Source: Branchipolynoe longqiensis
Lineage: Eukaryota > Annelida > Polychaeta > Phyllodocida > Polynoidae
Assembly: GCA_030323885.1 (NCBI GenBank)
Contig: CM059190.1
Location: 103,705,856 to 103,769,855 of the forward strand
Direction of reading: 5' to 3'
Length of the DNA: 64,000 nucleotides
Shown piece by piece: positions 40,092-49,847 of this stretch; position 1 is the first letter of the stretch; each line of letters opens with the position of its first letter. Position numbers and translations under genes: made by a program. The notes under the pieces were generated by a model. That model was not told where the DNA came from and ran no database searches. It was given only the letters and a program-made list of their open reading frames with translations.

Positions 40092-40745
40092 CTAGTCCTT
40101 CGAGCACTTGCTCCTTATGTGCGCTTTACTACCGCACCTGGAGCACCAGTGGCCGTAACTACAGGTGCGGTCGTCCCTGCTGCAGCCCTCGTCCTTATTG
40201 AACGAGAAGCAAGGCTTCTTCCCGTCCCTGACAAACAACTGCCTCGGCCGACCCCGGTTACCACTGCTCGAGTGACCAACTCCCCCCCCACCCTGCTTTT
40301 TCATATGCTCGAAAGCATAGTACTTCAGGGCAAGTTCGGGATTGCCTGCGGAGAAGGCTGCGTAACCCTCAGAGACGGCTAGCTTGCGGATGGCACGGTC
40401 GTAGTTTACGTGCATGTTTTCCTGGAAGGTCCCAGACTTGGCCTTGCCCGCGATGTATCCAAGGTGTTGGAGGATGCGCAAGAGCTTACCGCCGTCAGTC
40501 ACCTTAGAGGCTACCACCCAGTTTACGGTTGCCTCTATCAGCTCGAAGGGCGATAACTTCTTAACATCCCTCCCATCCTCCGCGTGCCTACGCAGTGACC
40601 ACTTACTTCTGGCCTTCCTCTCTCTGCTGGCAGAGCGGTCGTCTGATGAGGAAGAACTCGAAGCACGATGTCGATGATGACATCTCCTACGATGTGAGGA
40701 CGAGGATCGTCTTCGTGTCGCGCTGCGTAGTCCGTAGTCATTCAT
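40092..40745 (-). CDS. gag-like nucleocapsid protein (older element)
   Basis: 217 codons, ATG at 40745 to TAG at 40092-40094. The N-terminus is Arg/Ser-rich (residues 8-50, with HRRRCHHRHR and a serine run), suitable for RNA binding. A middle helical domain (65-155: FELIEATVNWVVA, LLRILQHLGYIAGKAK, ELALKYYAFEHMKK) resembles a capsid segment. The C-terminus has two Cys/His clusters: a C-x8-C-x5-C-x3-H CCCH-like finger (CFSFNKDEGCSRDDRTCSYGH) and a CCHC-like knuckle (CSRCGSKAHIRSKC). It would package element RNA in the cytoplasm. Complete frame; the downstream RT is broken. Confidence 0.75.
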   Translation of the reverse strand: MNDYGLRSATRRRSSSSHRRRCHHRHRASSSSSSDDRSASRERKARSKWSLRRHAEDGRDVKKLSPFELIEATVNWVVASKVTDGGKLLRILQHLGYIAGKAKSGTFQENMHVNYDRAIRKLAVSEGYAAFSAGNPELALKYYAFEHMKKQGGGGVGHSSSGNRGRPRQLFVRDGKKPCFSFNKDEGCSRDDRTCSYGHWCSRCGSKAHIRSKCSKD

Positions 40746-41118
40746 CGTTTACCGTAGACTCGACACAGAACCGTAGGAGCAGCCGTTATGACTTTCCTGC
40801 CAAAAGTTTTTTTGAATCAACATCACCGAACCGATACTCGCTAAGAATTTCCGATTACCGTATCGACACACCGATTGCCGTGTCGACAGTAGGTTATTGA
40901 TACTAACTACCGTTAGAGTAGCCGTTAGAGTAGCCGTTAGAGTAGCCGTTGACCGTTAGATTGGCCGTTAAGACGAACCGATTAGACAGCTGATATGAAC
41001 CGTATCGACAGAAGTTAGTTTTAGCTCACAGTTTGTAGATCGGCAGTCTAGGTGTAGATAGCCAGCGGCCGTATAGTGAGCCGTATAGTGATCCGTATAG
41101 TGTGAACCCTGTATAGGT
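40746..41118 (-). other. leader/5' flank of the older retrotransposon
   Basis: Non-coding. It holds GTTAGAGTAGCC repeated at 40909-40953 and ATAGTGAnCCGT repeated at 41072-41105, with many CCGTAT/CCGATT words. This is where promoter and terminal repeats of the older element would be expected; it runs into the gap. Confidence 0.4.
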
Positions 41119-41618
41119 NNNNNNNNNNNNNNNNNNNNNNNNNNNNNNNNNNNNNNNNNNNNNNNNNNNNNNNNNNNNNNNNNNNNNNNNNNNNNNNNNN
41201 NNNNNNNNNNNNNNNNNNNNNNNNNNNNNNNNNNNNNNNNNNNNNNNNNNNNNNNNNNNNNNNNNNNNNNNNNNNNNNNNNNNNNNNNNNNNNNNNNNNN
41301 NNNNNNNNNNNNNNNNNNNNNNNNNNNNNNNNNNNNNNNNNNNNNNNNNNNNNNNNNNNNNNNNNNNNNNNNNNNNNNNNNNNNNNNNNNNNNNNNNNNN
41401 NNNNNNNNNNNNNNNNNNNNNNNNNNNNNNNNNNNNNNNNNNNNNNNNNNNNNNNNNNNNNNNNNNNNNNNNNNNNNNNNNNNNNNNNNNNNNNNNNNNN
41501 NNNNNNNNNNNNNNNNNNNNNNNNNNNNNNNNNNNNNNNNNNNNNNNNNNNNNNNNNNNNNNNNNNNNNNNNNNNNNNNNNNNNNNNNNNNNNNNNNNNN
41601 NNNNNNNNNNNNNNNNNN
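41119..41618. other. assembly gap, 500 N
   Basis: Exactly 500 N, so a gap of nominal rather than measured size. Open frames that span it are meaningless. Confidence 1.
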
Positions 41619-41743
41619 CCCCCCGTGAGACACAGACATCCAAGAAGCGCCTCTTTCAAACCGCACCCACTCACCACCGGCGATCGACAGAAAGGAGAAT
41701 TAGAGCAGCGGAGGGGGAAGTAAGGAAGGCCGCACATTCCATA

Positions 41744-41920
41744 TACGTTGTATGCGAATGCGAATGCGAATGCGAATGCGAAAGCGAATGCGAATGCGAA
41801 TGTGAATGTCTATGGCAAACGCAGCAGCATTCGGATTCGCACTCGCACCCGCACCGATCGGTCCATGGGTAGATCCATTTGCCGCATTCAGATTCGGATT
41901 CGGATTCAGACATATGGAAC
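41744..41920. repeat. GAATGC hexamer array with an inverted arm
   Basis: (GCGAAT)n at 41752-41805 and GATTCGGATTCGGATTC at 41888-41910 are inverse in sense and flank AACGCAGCAGCATTCGGATT, forming a potential hairpin. The word CATATACGTTGTAT at 41738 also occurs near 32563. Confidence 0.7.
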
Positions 41921-42214
41921 TTGGAAACACCACTGTGCATTTACATGCTTTTCAATTGTTGTTGTCGCATTTGCATTTGCATGCCGCATACCACGTATAT
42001 GGAATCTTAGCTTTAGACTGAGATATATATGTGAATTGATATATGGAATGGGAGGGTTGTTGTGGTGGGGTGGTGGGCCATTCCCGCATTAGATTGCGAT
42101 ATATATGTGGATTGTGAACTGGGGATGGGAGGGGTGGGCGTGGTGGTGGGGGGGTGTTAAAAACACAAGAGCCATAGTCGGTCACCAGGCTCCGAGTCTA
42201 TAGGAATGGAAATT

Positions 42215-43042
42215 AGAATGGTGGCAGAGGTAATAATGTCTGTATGGATAACACCGAGAAAGGCCGCATGGAAAATGAGCAGGAGGCGAGGGGGGGGGGG
42301 GGCATGAGGACGGGGAGGAGGAGGAGGTGGTAATAATGTCTGTATGGATAACACCGAGTAAAGCTGAGATTCCTTACACGCGGTATGCGGTATGCGGCAA
42401 AAAATCGAAACGCCTTGAAGTCAATGGGCTACAACCCTTACACGCGGTATGCGGTAGCGAATGCGAATGTGAATGCGTTTTTCCGATCGGTCCATGTAGC
42501 GATCGGTGCGGCATGCGGCAAGCGGGGTGCAACTAGATACCTGAGTCTGACACTAGGAGAGGCGACTGAGCATTACGGAACGGTCACACACAGGGGTGCG
42601 GAGCGGACACACAGGCATAGAGGGGTGCCGTGTACATAGTGATTAGTGTGTGAGGAGGGGAAGCATATGGTGGTGGTGGTGGTGGTGGTGGTAGTGGTAG
42701 TGGTAGTGGTAGTGGTAGTGGTAGGGGTGGTGGTAGTGGTAGTGGTAGTGGTGGTAGTGGTAGTGGTGGTGGTGGTGGTGGTGGTAGTGGTGCCATGTAC
42801 ATAGTGATTAGTCTCACATGGGGGTTCCTTCCTTTATAATTGCCAAAGCATAGATAACTATTCCTATTTCTGTGGATTAAGGTAGGAACCCCTGTCTGAG
42901 ACATCGCCGCATGCTGCATACCGCATGCTGCATACCGCGTAGAAGGAATCATGCCATTCGCATACCGCATGCCGCATACCACGTATAAGGAATCCTAGCT
43001 TTAGGCAGCATAGAAAATGAGAAGGAGGAGGAGGAGTAGGTG

Positions 43043-43075
<33 letters not shown>

Positions 43076-43690
43076 GAGAGGAGGAGGAGGGAGGAGGAGA
43101 GGAGGAGGAGGAGGAGCGGGAGGAGGAGTAGCGAGGAGGACGGCGGCGCAGAGGTAATTATCGGGATAAAACCAAGAAAGGCAGTATCGATAATGAGAAG
43201 AAAAAGGAGAGTGGCAAAGGAGGAGGAGGAGGAGGAGGAGGTGAGGAGGAGGAGGAGGAGGAGGAGGAAGGAGGAGGAGGGGAGGACGGAGAAGGAGGAG
43301 GAGGAGTAGGAGGGGACAACAGGAGAAGGAGGAGAAAGGAGGAGGAGGAGGAGGATGAGACGGCAGAGGTAATGTCAGTGGATAACACCAAGAAAGGTAG
43401 TATCGATAATGAGAAGAAGGAGGAGGAGGAGGAGGAGGTGGCAGTGGTAATAATGTCTGTATGGATAACACCGAGAAAGGCCGCATAGAAAATGAGAAGG
43501 AGGAGGAGGAGTAGGTAGGGGGAGCAGGAGCAGGAGAAGGAGGAGAAGGAGGAGGAGGAGGAGGAGGAGGAGACGGCAGAGGTAATGTCTGTGGATAACA
43601 CCAAGAAAGGCAGTATCAATAATGAGAAGAAGGAGGAGGAGGAGGAGATGGTGGTGGTGGTGGTGGAAAATGAAGAGGAGGAGGAGGAAT
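42215..43690. repeat. compound array: GGA/GGTGGTAGT tracts with interspersed unique block
   Basis: A block containing GTCTGTATGGATAACACC and GAGAAAGGCCGCATnGAAAA recurs at about 42235, 42335, 43380, 43455 and 43588, each followed by a (GGA)n tract (longest 43015-43690). A (GGTGGT/GGTAGT)n tract is at 42668-42790. GCATACCGCATGC palindromic words are at 42380-42530 and 42905-42985. Confidence 0.75.
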
Positions 43691-43691
43691 C

Positions 43692-44662
43692 GCGAAAAAT
43701 TCCTCGGAAGTCAGGTTTAATACTCATGGAGCCGTGTTCACACATGGGCGTGTTAAGTCGCCTCAACTAGTTTGCCTTGTCTAGTTCGGCTCACATTTGC
43801 CATGTGGACGCGATGCTGAGGCGGTTTAGGGCTGATTTGCCTCAACTAGTTGGCCTCAAGTAAACCGCGTCGTGAGGTAGTCTAGATGAAGCGAACTAGC
43901 TTAAGTTGGCCCAAGTTCATAGTGTGAACGGTAGCGGCTTAGATGAGCCGGATTAAAGACGTCACACGCATACGCAGTCGAGACCTGAGTTTGTTTATTT
44001 TCTGGTCGATCAAAAGCGCATATTATATAATTTGGTCTATGAACCCTCTAGAGGTGCACACATATTTTTTTCATGATTTATTTTAAGGTTTTCACTGCCC
44101 AGCAGAAGTTTTGACCGTTCCAAACCAATACGATTCAGTTCATACATATCTATGTCGAACCCACACTCTCTCGTGGCGACGTCGACTAACCGAAACCCGC
44201 GCTGGTTAGTATGGACTTGCTCATGTGCAGATATCGATTCCCGCCTTAAACCGCCCCAAGTAATGCATGTGCGGACACGACTCACTTTCAGACCTAGTCG
44301 CCTCATCTAGTTCGCCTTATCTAGTTCGGCCTAAAGTTGTGGGTGTGAACACGGCTATAGAGTATACCCCAAACACTACCCGACCTCAAATCAGTCGGTA
44401 CAGGCTATTCTTAGAACTCGCTCCACTGTCTTTGTCGTGACTATATTATCACCCTTGCTGCCACTCCCCTTCCTTCCTATCTCCGTATTCTCTCCTTGCT
44501 TTTCTGATTGTTTGGGCTCTACATCCTAGCAACATGTAAGGTCATATAATAATGGGATTCGTACTGACTAATTAATGTTATATATACCCCTGGCATTATG
44601 TGATAGTTCATCGCGCGATTATCAAAAATCGCCGAAATCCGCGAAATAGAGGAGATCTTTCA
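43692..44662. mobile_element. hAT-like non-autonomous element interrupted by a family A insertion
   Basis: 43692-43729 (CGGAAGTCAGGTTTAATACT) and 44357-44662 (CTATATTATCACCC, ATCCTAGCAACATGTAAGGT, AAATCGCCGAAATCCGCGAA, GATCTTTCACC) match in order the element at 59369-59733. A family A element (43730-44356) lies between them. Confidence 0.5.
43730..44356. mobile_element. family A element, copy 3
   Basis: It begins AGCCGTGTTCACACATGGGC and ends GGGTGTGAACACGGCT. The core (43985-44290) matches copy 1, but the sub-terminal words are CCTCAACTAG/TTGCC rather than CTTCATATAAA. Confidence 0.7.
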
Positions 44663-44984
44663 CCTGTTTTAACAATATATTATTATTATCTATTATTATT
44701 ATAATTGTTATTATTATTTACTGTAAATAGTATGCAAACTGTCGGATTAAAGGTACGTATTGCTTGCCTGTCGTAATAATGTGGACATTTACGTTGTAAC
44801 ATTTCCAGACACGTTGCCCAGACCGCCCCGCCCCGCCCCGCCCCGCCCTGCCCACCACTGTCTGGCCTTATTGTTTGCACAACCACAACTTCCTTCACAA
44901 CCACAGTCCACCCGTGCCAACAACCTGGTCAGGCTACAGTAAATAATGAACCCGCTGCGCATGAGTGTAGCCTCTGACCCGTTA
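44663..44984. other. unannotated stretch with CCCCG repeats
   Basis: (TTA)n-like AT sequence (44675-44725) and CCGCCCCGCCCCGCCCCG (44822-44846). No gene recognised. Confidence 0.45.
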
Positions 44985-45205
44985 CCCTTCTCCTGGCAAC
45001 ATCTAAGGTCATATCAGGACGGGTACCAACTTGTGACAGTGCGGACTCATGGCAACTTTACAGTGCTACCCCACTGGGAGACCAGCCCGGCAGCACCATG
45101 ACCCGATATCCCAGTTACATTATCCTGACACTGAGCTAACCAGTCCTTGTCCTATCCTATTAATGCTGAGCGCCAAGCCAGGAAGCGACAAATATCAATG
45201 TTGTA
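44985..45205 (-). mobile_element. S1 SINE, 5' truncated
   Basis: The S1 body in inverse, from ATTGATATTTGTCGCTTCC to GACCTTAGATGTTGCCAGG. It adjoins a GT microsatellite. Confidence 0.7.
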
Positions 45206-45229
45206 CCGCGCCCGGTGCGAGCGAGTGAG

Positions 45230-45230
45230 T

Positions 45231-45302
<72 letters not shown>

Positions 45303-45432
45303 GTGTGAGTTAGTGAGTGAGTGAGTGAGTGAGATAATGAATGAATGGTTGAGTGAGTGAGTAGTTAAGTGAGTGAGAGAGTGAATGCGTGTGCATGAGT
45401 GTGCATGAGTGTGCATGAGTGTGCGTGAGTGT
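45230..45432. repeat. (GT)n then GAGTGAGT and GTGCATGA steps
   Basis: (GT)n for about 65 bp, then (GAGT)n and GAGTGTGCAT repeats. Confidence 0.9.
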
Positions 45433-45733
45433 GCCATGGTTAGAGTACTGAATGCGGAACCCCCCCCCCCCCCCCGCTCGGGTACCAGGCCCTATCCAGT
45501 TAGTTCCTCCGCACGCCGAGTGGTGGCGCCCCTCACTCCCGCCCACTTGAGGCTCGTTACGGCGTCTGTCGGCAGCGCACTCTGGTGTCTGTGAAGGCGA
45601 TCACCCAGCACCAATATTGACACTGCCGTGATTGCCCTTCTACCACCCGACACCCACCCACCCCCACACATACCCCATCCCCACACACACGCGCCCCGCG
45701 CCAGCCTAACGGGCCAGTAGCATGCTGTTCCGC

Positions 45734-45990
45734 ACTTACCCAGAATGCATCGCGCCTGCGCGCCGCCCCAGAAACACTCGGTTATAGGGGGAGGGGGGAG
45801 GGGGTATGTGTGTGCTCGGGACAACTCGTCAAGACTCGGAACTGCTCGGCGCCGCTCGACAATACGGTTCATGGCAGAGAGCTGTGTATGGATAGCTGCG
45901 GTTAGTGTGGGTGGGTGGGCGGGGCGCAAGTCAATGTGGAACTATGGGGGCGGGGCACTTCCGGTGGAGTTATGGCGCAGGCGCATGTCA
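45734..45990 (+). promoter_or_regulatory. candidate housekeeping-type promoter block
   Basis: Three motif groups lie in CpG-rich DNA: a ZNF143-like site ACCCAGAATGCATCGCGCC (45738-45756) overlapping an NRF1-like CGCCTGCGCGCC; then GGGGGCGGGGC (GC box, 45949-45959), CACTTCCGG (ETS-like, 45956-45964) and GCGCAGGCGCAT (NRF1-like, 45974-45985). Open frames on both strands here (for example + from 45868, MAESCVWIAAVSVGG) run into a GGT array and are not convincing. The motifs are seen; the function is inferred. Confidence 0.35.
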
Positions 45991-46077
45991 AGGTACGCAT
46001 GTCCGGGCAGTGTACCTGGCAGGCACTACACTCATGTTAGAGGGAGAGGGTGGGTGTTGTGTGTGTGTGGGGGGGGG

Positions 46078-46400
46078 GGTAGTAGTAGTGGAGGTGGAGG
46101 TAGTGGAGGTGGTGGTACTAGTAGTGGTAGTAGTGGAGGTGGTGGTAGTAGTAGTGGTAGTAGTGGAGGTGGAGGTAGTGGAGATGGTGGTAGTTGTAGT
46201 GGTAGTAGTGGAGGTGGAGGTAGTGGAGGTGGTGGTAGTAGTAGTGGTAGTAGTGGAGGTGGAAGTTGAGGTGGTAGTAGTAGTGGTGGTAGTAGTAGTG
46301 GTAGTAGTGGAGGTGGAGGTAGTGGAGGTGGTGGTAGTAGTAATGGAGGTGGTAGTAGTAGTGGAGGTGCAGGTGGTGGTGTACGGTGGTGGTGGTGTAG
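46078..46400. repeat. (GGTGGT/AGTGGA)n array
   Basis: GTAGTAGTGGAGGTGGAGGT-type triplet repeats. The triplet period gives long Gly/Ser or Val frames that are artefacts. Confidence 0.9.
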
Positions 46401-46496
46401 GTGGGTGGAACGATTGGCCAGAAATGTACGTCCTAACAACAGATCAGGGGGGGTCATACCAAGTAGAATACCGGCTTGTGTGAACAAGCCCCGCTA

Positions 46497-46655
46497 AGAC
46501 CTGACCTTAGATGTTGCTAGGACGTAAAACCCCAACCAACCAACCAGCTAAGACCAAGTCCGGGTGAGGCAGCCACAAGTTGCAACCCAACTCGGCCGGG
46601 ATTCGAACCAGCGACCTCCCATACCAGAAGTGTAACGTACCGGCTTAGCCCCTCC
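46497..46655. mobile_element. S1 SINE 3' tail (+) followed by a tRNA-like SINE head (-)
   Basis: CCTTAGATGTTGCTAGGACG to AAACCCCAACC (46503-46533) is the S1 end. 46550-46655 in inverse shows a B box GGTTCGAATCCCGG and an A-box-like GGGGCTAAGCCGGTA, i.e. a tRNA-derived head different from S1-S3. Confidence 0.5.
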
Positions 46656-47047
46656 CCGCCCCCGCCCCCCCTTCCCCACCCAACTTCCACACCTCTAACA
46701 GCCACACTCCGACTCACCTTACCAACCCACGCCCAATTCACACCTCACAAACCCCGCCATCAATTTAGGCAACAGCTACAGTTCAACCCCCCCCCTCCAG
46801 AAATCCGCTAATCCCTCTCCAGACGCCCCCTGGTGACGGTTTAATCCGGGTCCTTACGGGACTGCGCCTCCATTCAACACTGCACCGAGCCCCCGGCGGT
46901 TTCACACTGCACGCTCCTCCCAGCGCCTACACTGCCCCGCTCGGGCACCCCAAAAGGTTGCCCAGTCGGCAGAGCCTCTCAGGGACAAGTGTCCTTACCA
47001 GGGACAAGAGGAAACCAGCTATGAATAGCCATGCACCTAGTTAGTTA
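46656..47047. other. unannotated C-rich stretch
   Basis: No gene or repeat family recognised. Confidence 0.5.
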
Positions 47048-47285
47048 GTCTGTTGTTGTTTTATGTCCTAGCAACATCTAAGGTAATATCAGGACAGGTA
47101 CTGACTTGTGCCAGTGCACTCATGGTGACTCTATAGTGCTACTCCACTGGGAAATCAGGCCGCCAGCACCATGACCCGATATATCCCACTCAGTTATGTT
47201 ATCGTGACGCTGAGCTAACCAGTCCTTGCCCTATCCTATTAATGCTCAGCGCCAGGCTAGGATGCAACAGGATCAATGTCATAAG
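47048..47285 (-). mobile_element. S1 SINE, 5' truncated
   Basis: In inverse the S1 body, from ATTGATCCTGTTGCATCC to CCTTAGATGTTGCTAGGAC. Confidence 0.7.
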
Positions 47286-47666
47286 TATTCTTTTGTTTTA
47301 CCCTTTATTCAAAATTGCTACTATAAAAAAAGGGTTCGCCCCCCTCCCCCCCCCCGCCCAGCCTCCGCCTCAGGTTCACTCTCCTGAAAAGTGGTCAGCA
47401 TGGGATGGGATTTTAAAAACATCAATAAAAAAACGTTCTACTTATTTTTTTCTTTATACTTTTCATATTCATTTTCAGATTTGATGTAAGAAATAAGGGA
47501 AATAAAATAAACCGCATGCAACTTTGGCCTTTTTAGCTATGAACTGTTTTTGTACCAAAAAAAAAACATTTTACAGTCAGCCATTTGTAACATGGCATAC
47601 GGGACATGGTTGGATCCTTACTACCTCTTGTATTGCATTGATATATCAAACCAAACAGTTCTCAAA

Positions 47667-47830
47667 TCAAAAGGAAGTATTTATTAACATGTATGCATGC
47701 TTAAATTTAAAAAAGAATTATTTGATGTCTTCAGAAATAACATTACCAATCAAAAGGAAGTATTTATTAACATGTATGCATGCTTAAATTAAAAAATTAT
47801 TTGATGTCTTCAGAAATAACATTACAAATT
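47667..47830. repeat. ~84-bp tandem duplication
   Basis: AATCAAAAGGAAGTATTTAT to GAAATAACATTACnAAT occurs twice in a row with only small A-tract indels. Confidence 0.8.
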
Positions 47831-48461
47831 TCCATCACAGATGTAACCAATGGTGTCTGGATGCCACATAAATATTGTACACTAATTATTCAGTGAATAA
47901 AGCATGGCTGGGAATTCCTTTTTTTTTTTAAATATCAATATAAGCACCACATATTTCTATATATTATGCCATGATTAATATGATTTTCAGTACGAAATTA
48001 TTTAATTCTGCTTAGATTTTTATTAAGCAGACTGTGGTGCCCTAAATATGTGTTACATCTGAGCAAGACGATCGATCACCCAGCACATATGACATAGCTT
48101 AATCATGGACTCCACCTATATTTTTCATCTCATCAATTTATATGTTACATAGCTGTAAAGAGGAGCTTTCCAGCTTTCATTTGCAACCAAACATTTTTTG
48201 TAATTCAAATATTAGATCTTAACTCTCCATGTGACACTTCTGGCCAGTTTTCAGGAGAGTGACCCCTAACTGTTGTGGATCAGCGTGGCAGCAATTTGTG
48301 GACCGGTCTACGCTGGGCATGACCCGAGACCTGAGGGCAACACGACGCTAGTTGAGGAACTGGCATGGGGACCAGTTAGCAATTAGCATCACCGGCCTGG
48401 CTGACTGGTTACCCGGCGGATCAGGCCCAGCACCAGAGAGCCGACTGAGAGTGGAGGCTGC
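47831..48461. other. unannotated stretch
   Basis: AT-rich, no gene, repeat family or RNA recognised. Confidence 0.5.
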
Positions 48462-48826
48462 TTGTTGGGGTTGTCCGTCCTAACACCATCTAAGGTCATA
48501 TCAGTCATATCAGGGTGGGTACTGACCTGTGACGGCCATATCAGTGTCGGTACTGACTTGTGAAAATGCGCACTCAATGTGACTTTATAGTGCTTCCCCA
48601 CTGGGAGACCAGACCTCTGGCTCCATGACCTGATGTCCCAGTCAGTCACATTATCCTGATGCTAAGCTTGCCAGTCTTTGTCCTATCCTAGTAATGCCGA
48701 ACACCACGCTAGGACGCGACAATTTGTGTATCTGATTGGTTTGATTCGGTTGGGGTTCGACCCCATAACCCCTCGCACAAGAAGCCGGTCACCCAGTGCT
48801 CTTAACGATTAGGGCATCTCTACAGG
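48462..48826 (-). mobile_element. S1 SINE with internal duplication
   Basis: Near full length in inverse, with the head, B box GGTCGAACCCCAACC-type region and 3' end. The segment GGTACTGACnTGTGA near 48520-48560 is duplicated. Confidence 0.7.
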
Positions 48827-48886
48827 TAGGAGGGAGAAGAGAGAGGGAGAAGGCAAGAGATGTATATACATTTGCTACCGAGTGAA

Positions 48887-49822
48887 TCATTGGGCTGGAC
48901 AAGGCGACGCAGTGTGGCAGGCTGGACCCAATAGTGCTGTCACACTGCTGGAACTTCTGCATTGCGGACAAACACAAGGGGCACATAGTTCACGCTGACC
49001 TATCTGGCCGTGCCAGGATGGAGACTGCACAGTGTGGGGCCGGTGTCAGGCTAGACCCACTAGACCCATCACACTGCTACGACGGCTGCATTGCAGACAA
49101 CCACAGTTTGCACTGCCCTAACTGCCATGCTGGGACGGAGACTGCGCAGTGTGGGGCTGGTGGCAGCCTAGACCCATTAGACCCATCACACTGCTACGAC
49201 ATCTGCATTGCAGACAACCACAGTTTGCACTGCCCTAACTACCGTGCTGGGACAGAGACTGCGCAGTGTGGGGCCGGTGGCAGGCTAGACCCATTAGACC
49301 CATCACACTGCTACAACATCTGCATTGCAGACAACCACAGTTTGCACTGCCCTAACTACCGTGCTGGGATGGACACTGCGCAGTGTGGGGGCCGGTGGCA
49401 GCCTAGACCCATTAGACCCATCACACTGCTACGACTTCTGCATTGCAGACAACCACACTTTGCACTGCCCTAACTACCGTGCCGGGATGGAGATCATGCA
49501 GTGTGGGACAGGTGGTACGCCGGACTCAGTAGACCCATCACACTGCTATGACTTCTGCATTGCAGACAACCACAGTTTGCACTGCCCTAACTATCGTGCT
49601 GGGACAGAGACTGCGCAGTGTGGGGCCGGTGGAAGGCTAGACCCATTAGACCCATCACACTGCTACGACTTCTGCATTGCAGACAACCACAGTTTGCACT
49701 GCCCTAACTGCCGTGCTGGGACGGAGACTGCGCAGTGTGGGACCGGTGGTACGCTGGATCCAGTAGACCCATCAACCTGCTACAACATCTGCATTACGGA
49801 TAGACACCACAAGGGTCCCCCA
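48887..49822 (+). repeat. 117-bp tandem repeat reading a 39-residue cysteine-rich unit
   Basis: Six nearly identical units (starts at 49086, 49203, 49320, 49438, 49555, 49672) flanked by diverged units at 48956 and 49789. Each reads, on the plus strand, a 39-residue unit with four cysteines: CYDFC, ADNHSLHC, ETAQCG, then a G-G-x-L-D-P-L-D-P-S-H linker. The frame is open from about 48887 to 49473 and, after one extra G in the third unit (49384-49389, making it 118 bp), from 49325 to 49825. If coding, it would be a secreted-type repeat protein with conserved Cys spacing; there is no signal peptide, start codon or splice site that I can fix, so a minisatellite with a 3n period is the alternative. 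Confidence 0.7.
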
Positions 49823-49847
49823 TAGTTCACACTGCCCCAACTACTGT

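Larger units (their letters stand above)
32739..40745 (-). mobile_element. older tyrosine-recombinase retrotransposon (host of a nested insertion)
   Basis: On the minus strand the order is gag (40745-40092), a short intervening frame, reverse transcriptase fingers/palm (39811-38768), [insertion 38758-33822], reverse transcriptase thumb plus RNase H (33806-33063) and the C-terminal part of a tyrosine recombinase (33044-32739). This is the gag-RT-RH-YR order of DIRS/PAT/Ngaro-type elements, which integrate through a circular DNA intermediate by recombinase rather than by a DDE integrase. No methyltransferase or hydrolase domain is seen. Its 5' end is in or beyond the sequence gap. Confidence 0.75.

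Noticed and set aside
40968..41737. Three open frames crossing the N gap
   Set aside because: N codons were read through; the sequence on each side does not support a protein.
45905..46483. 192-codon Val-rich frame and its Gly/Ser partner
   Set aside because: GGT/AGT triplet array; the segment before the array is too short to judge.
48956..49822. CRISPR-like array
   Set aside because: The whole 117-bp unit repeats; there are no variable spacers and no cas genes.
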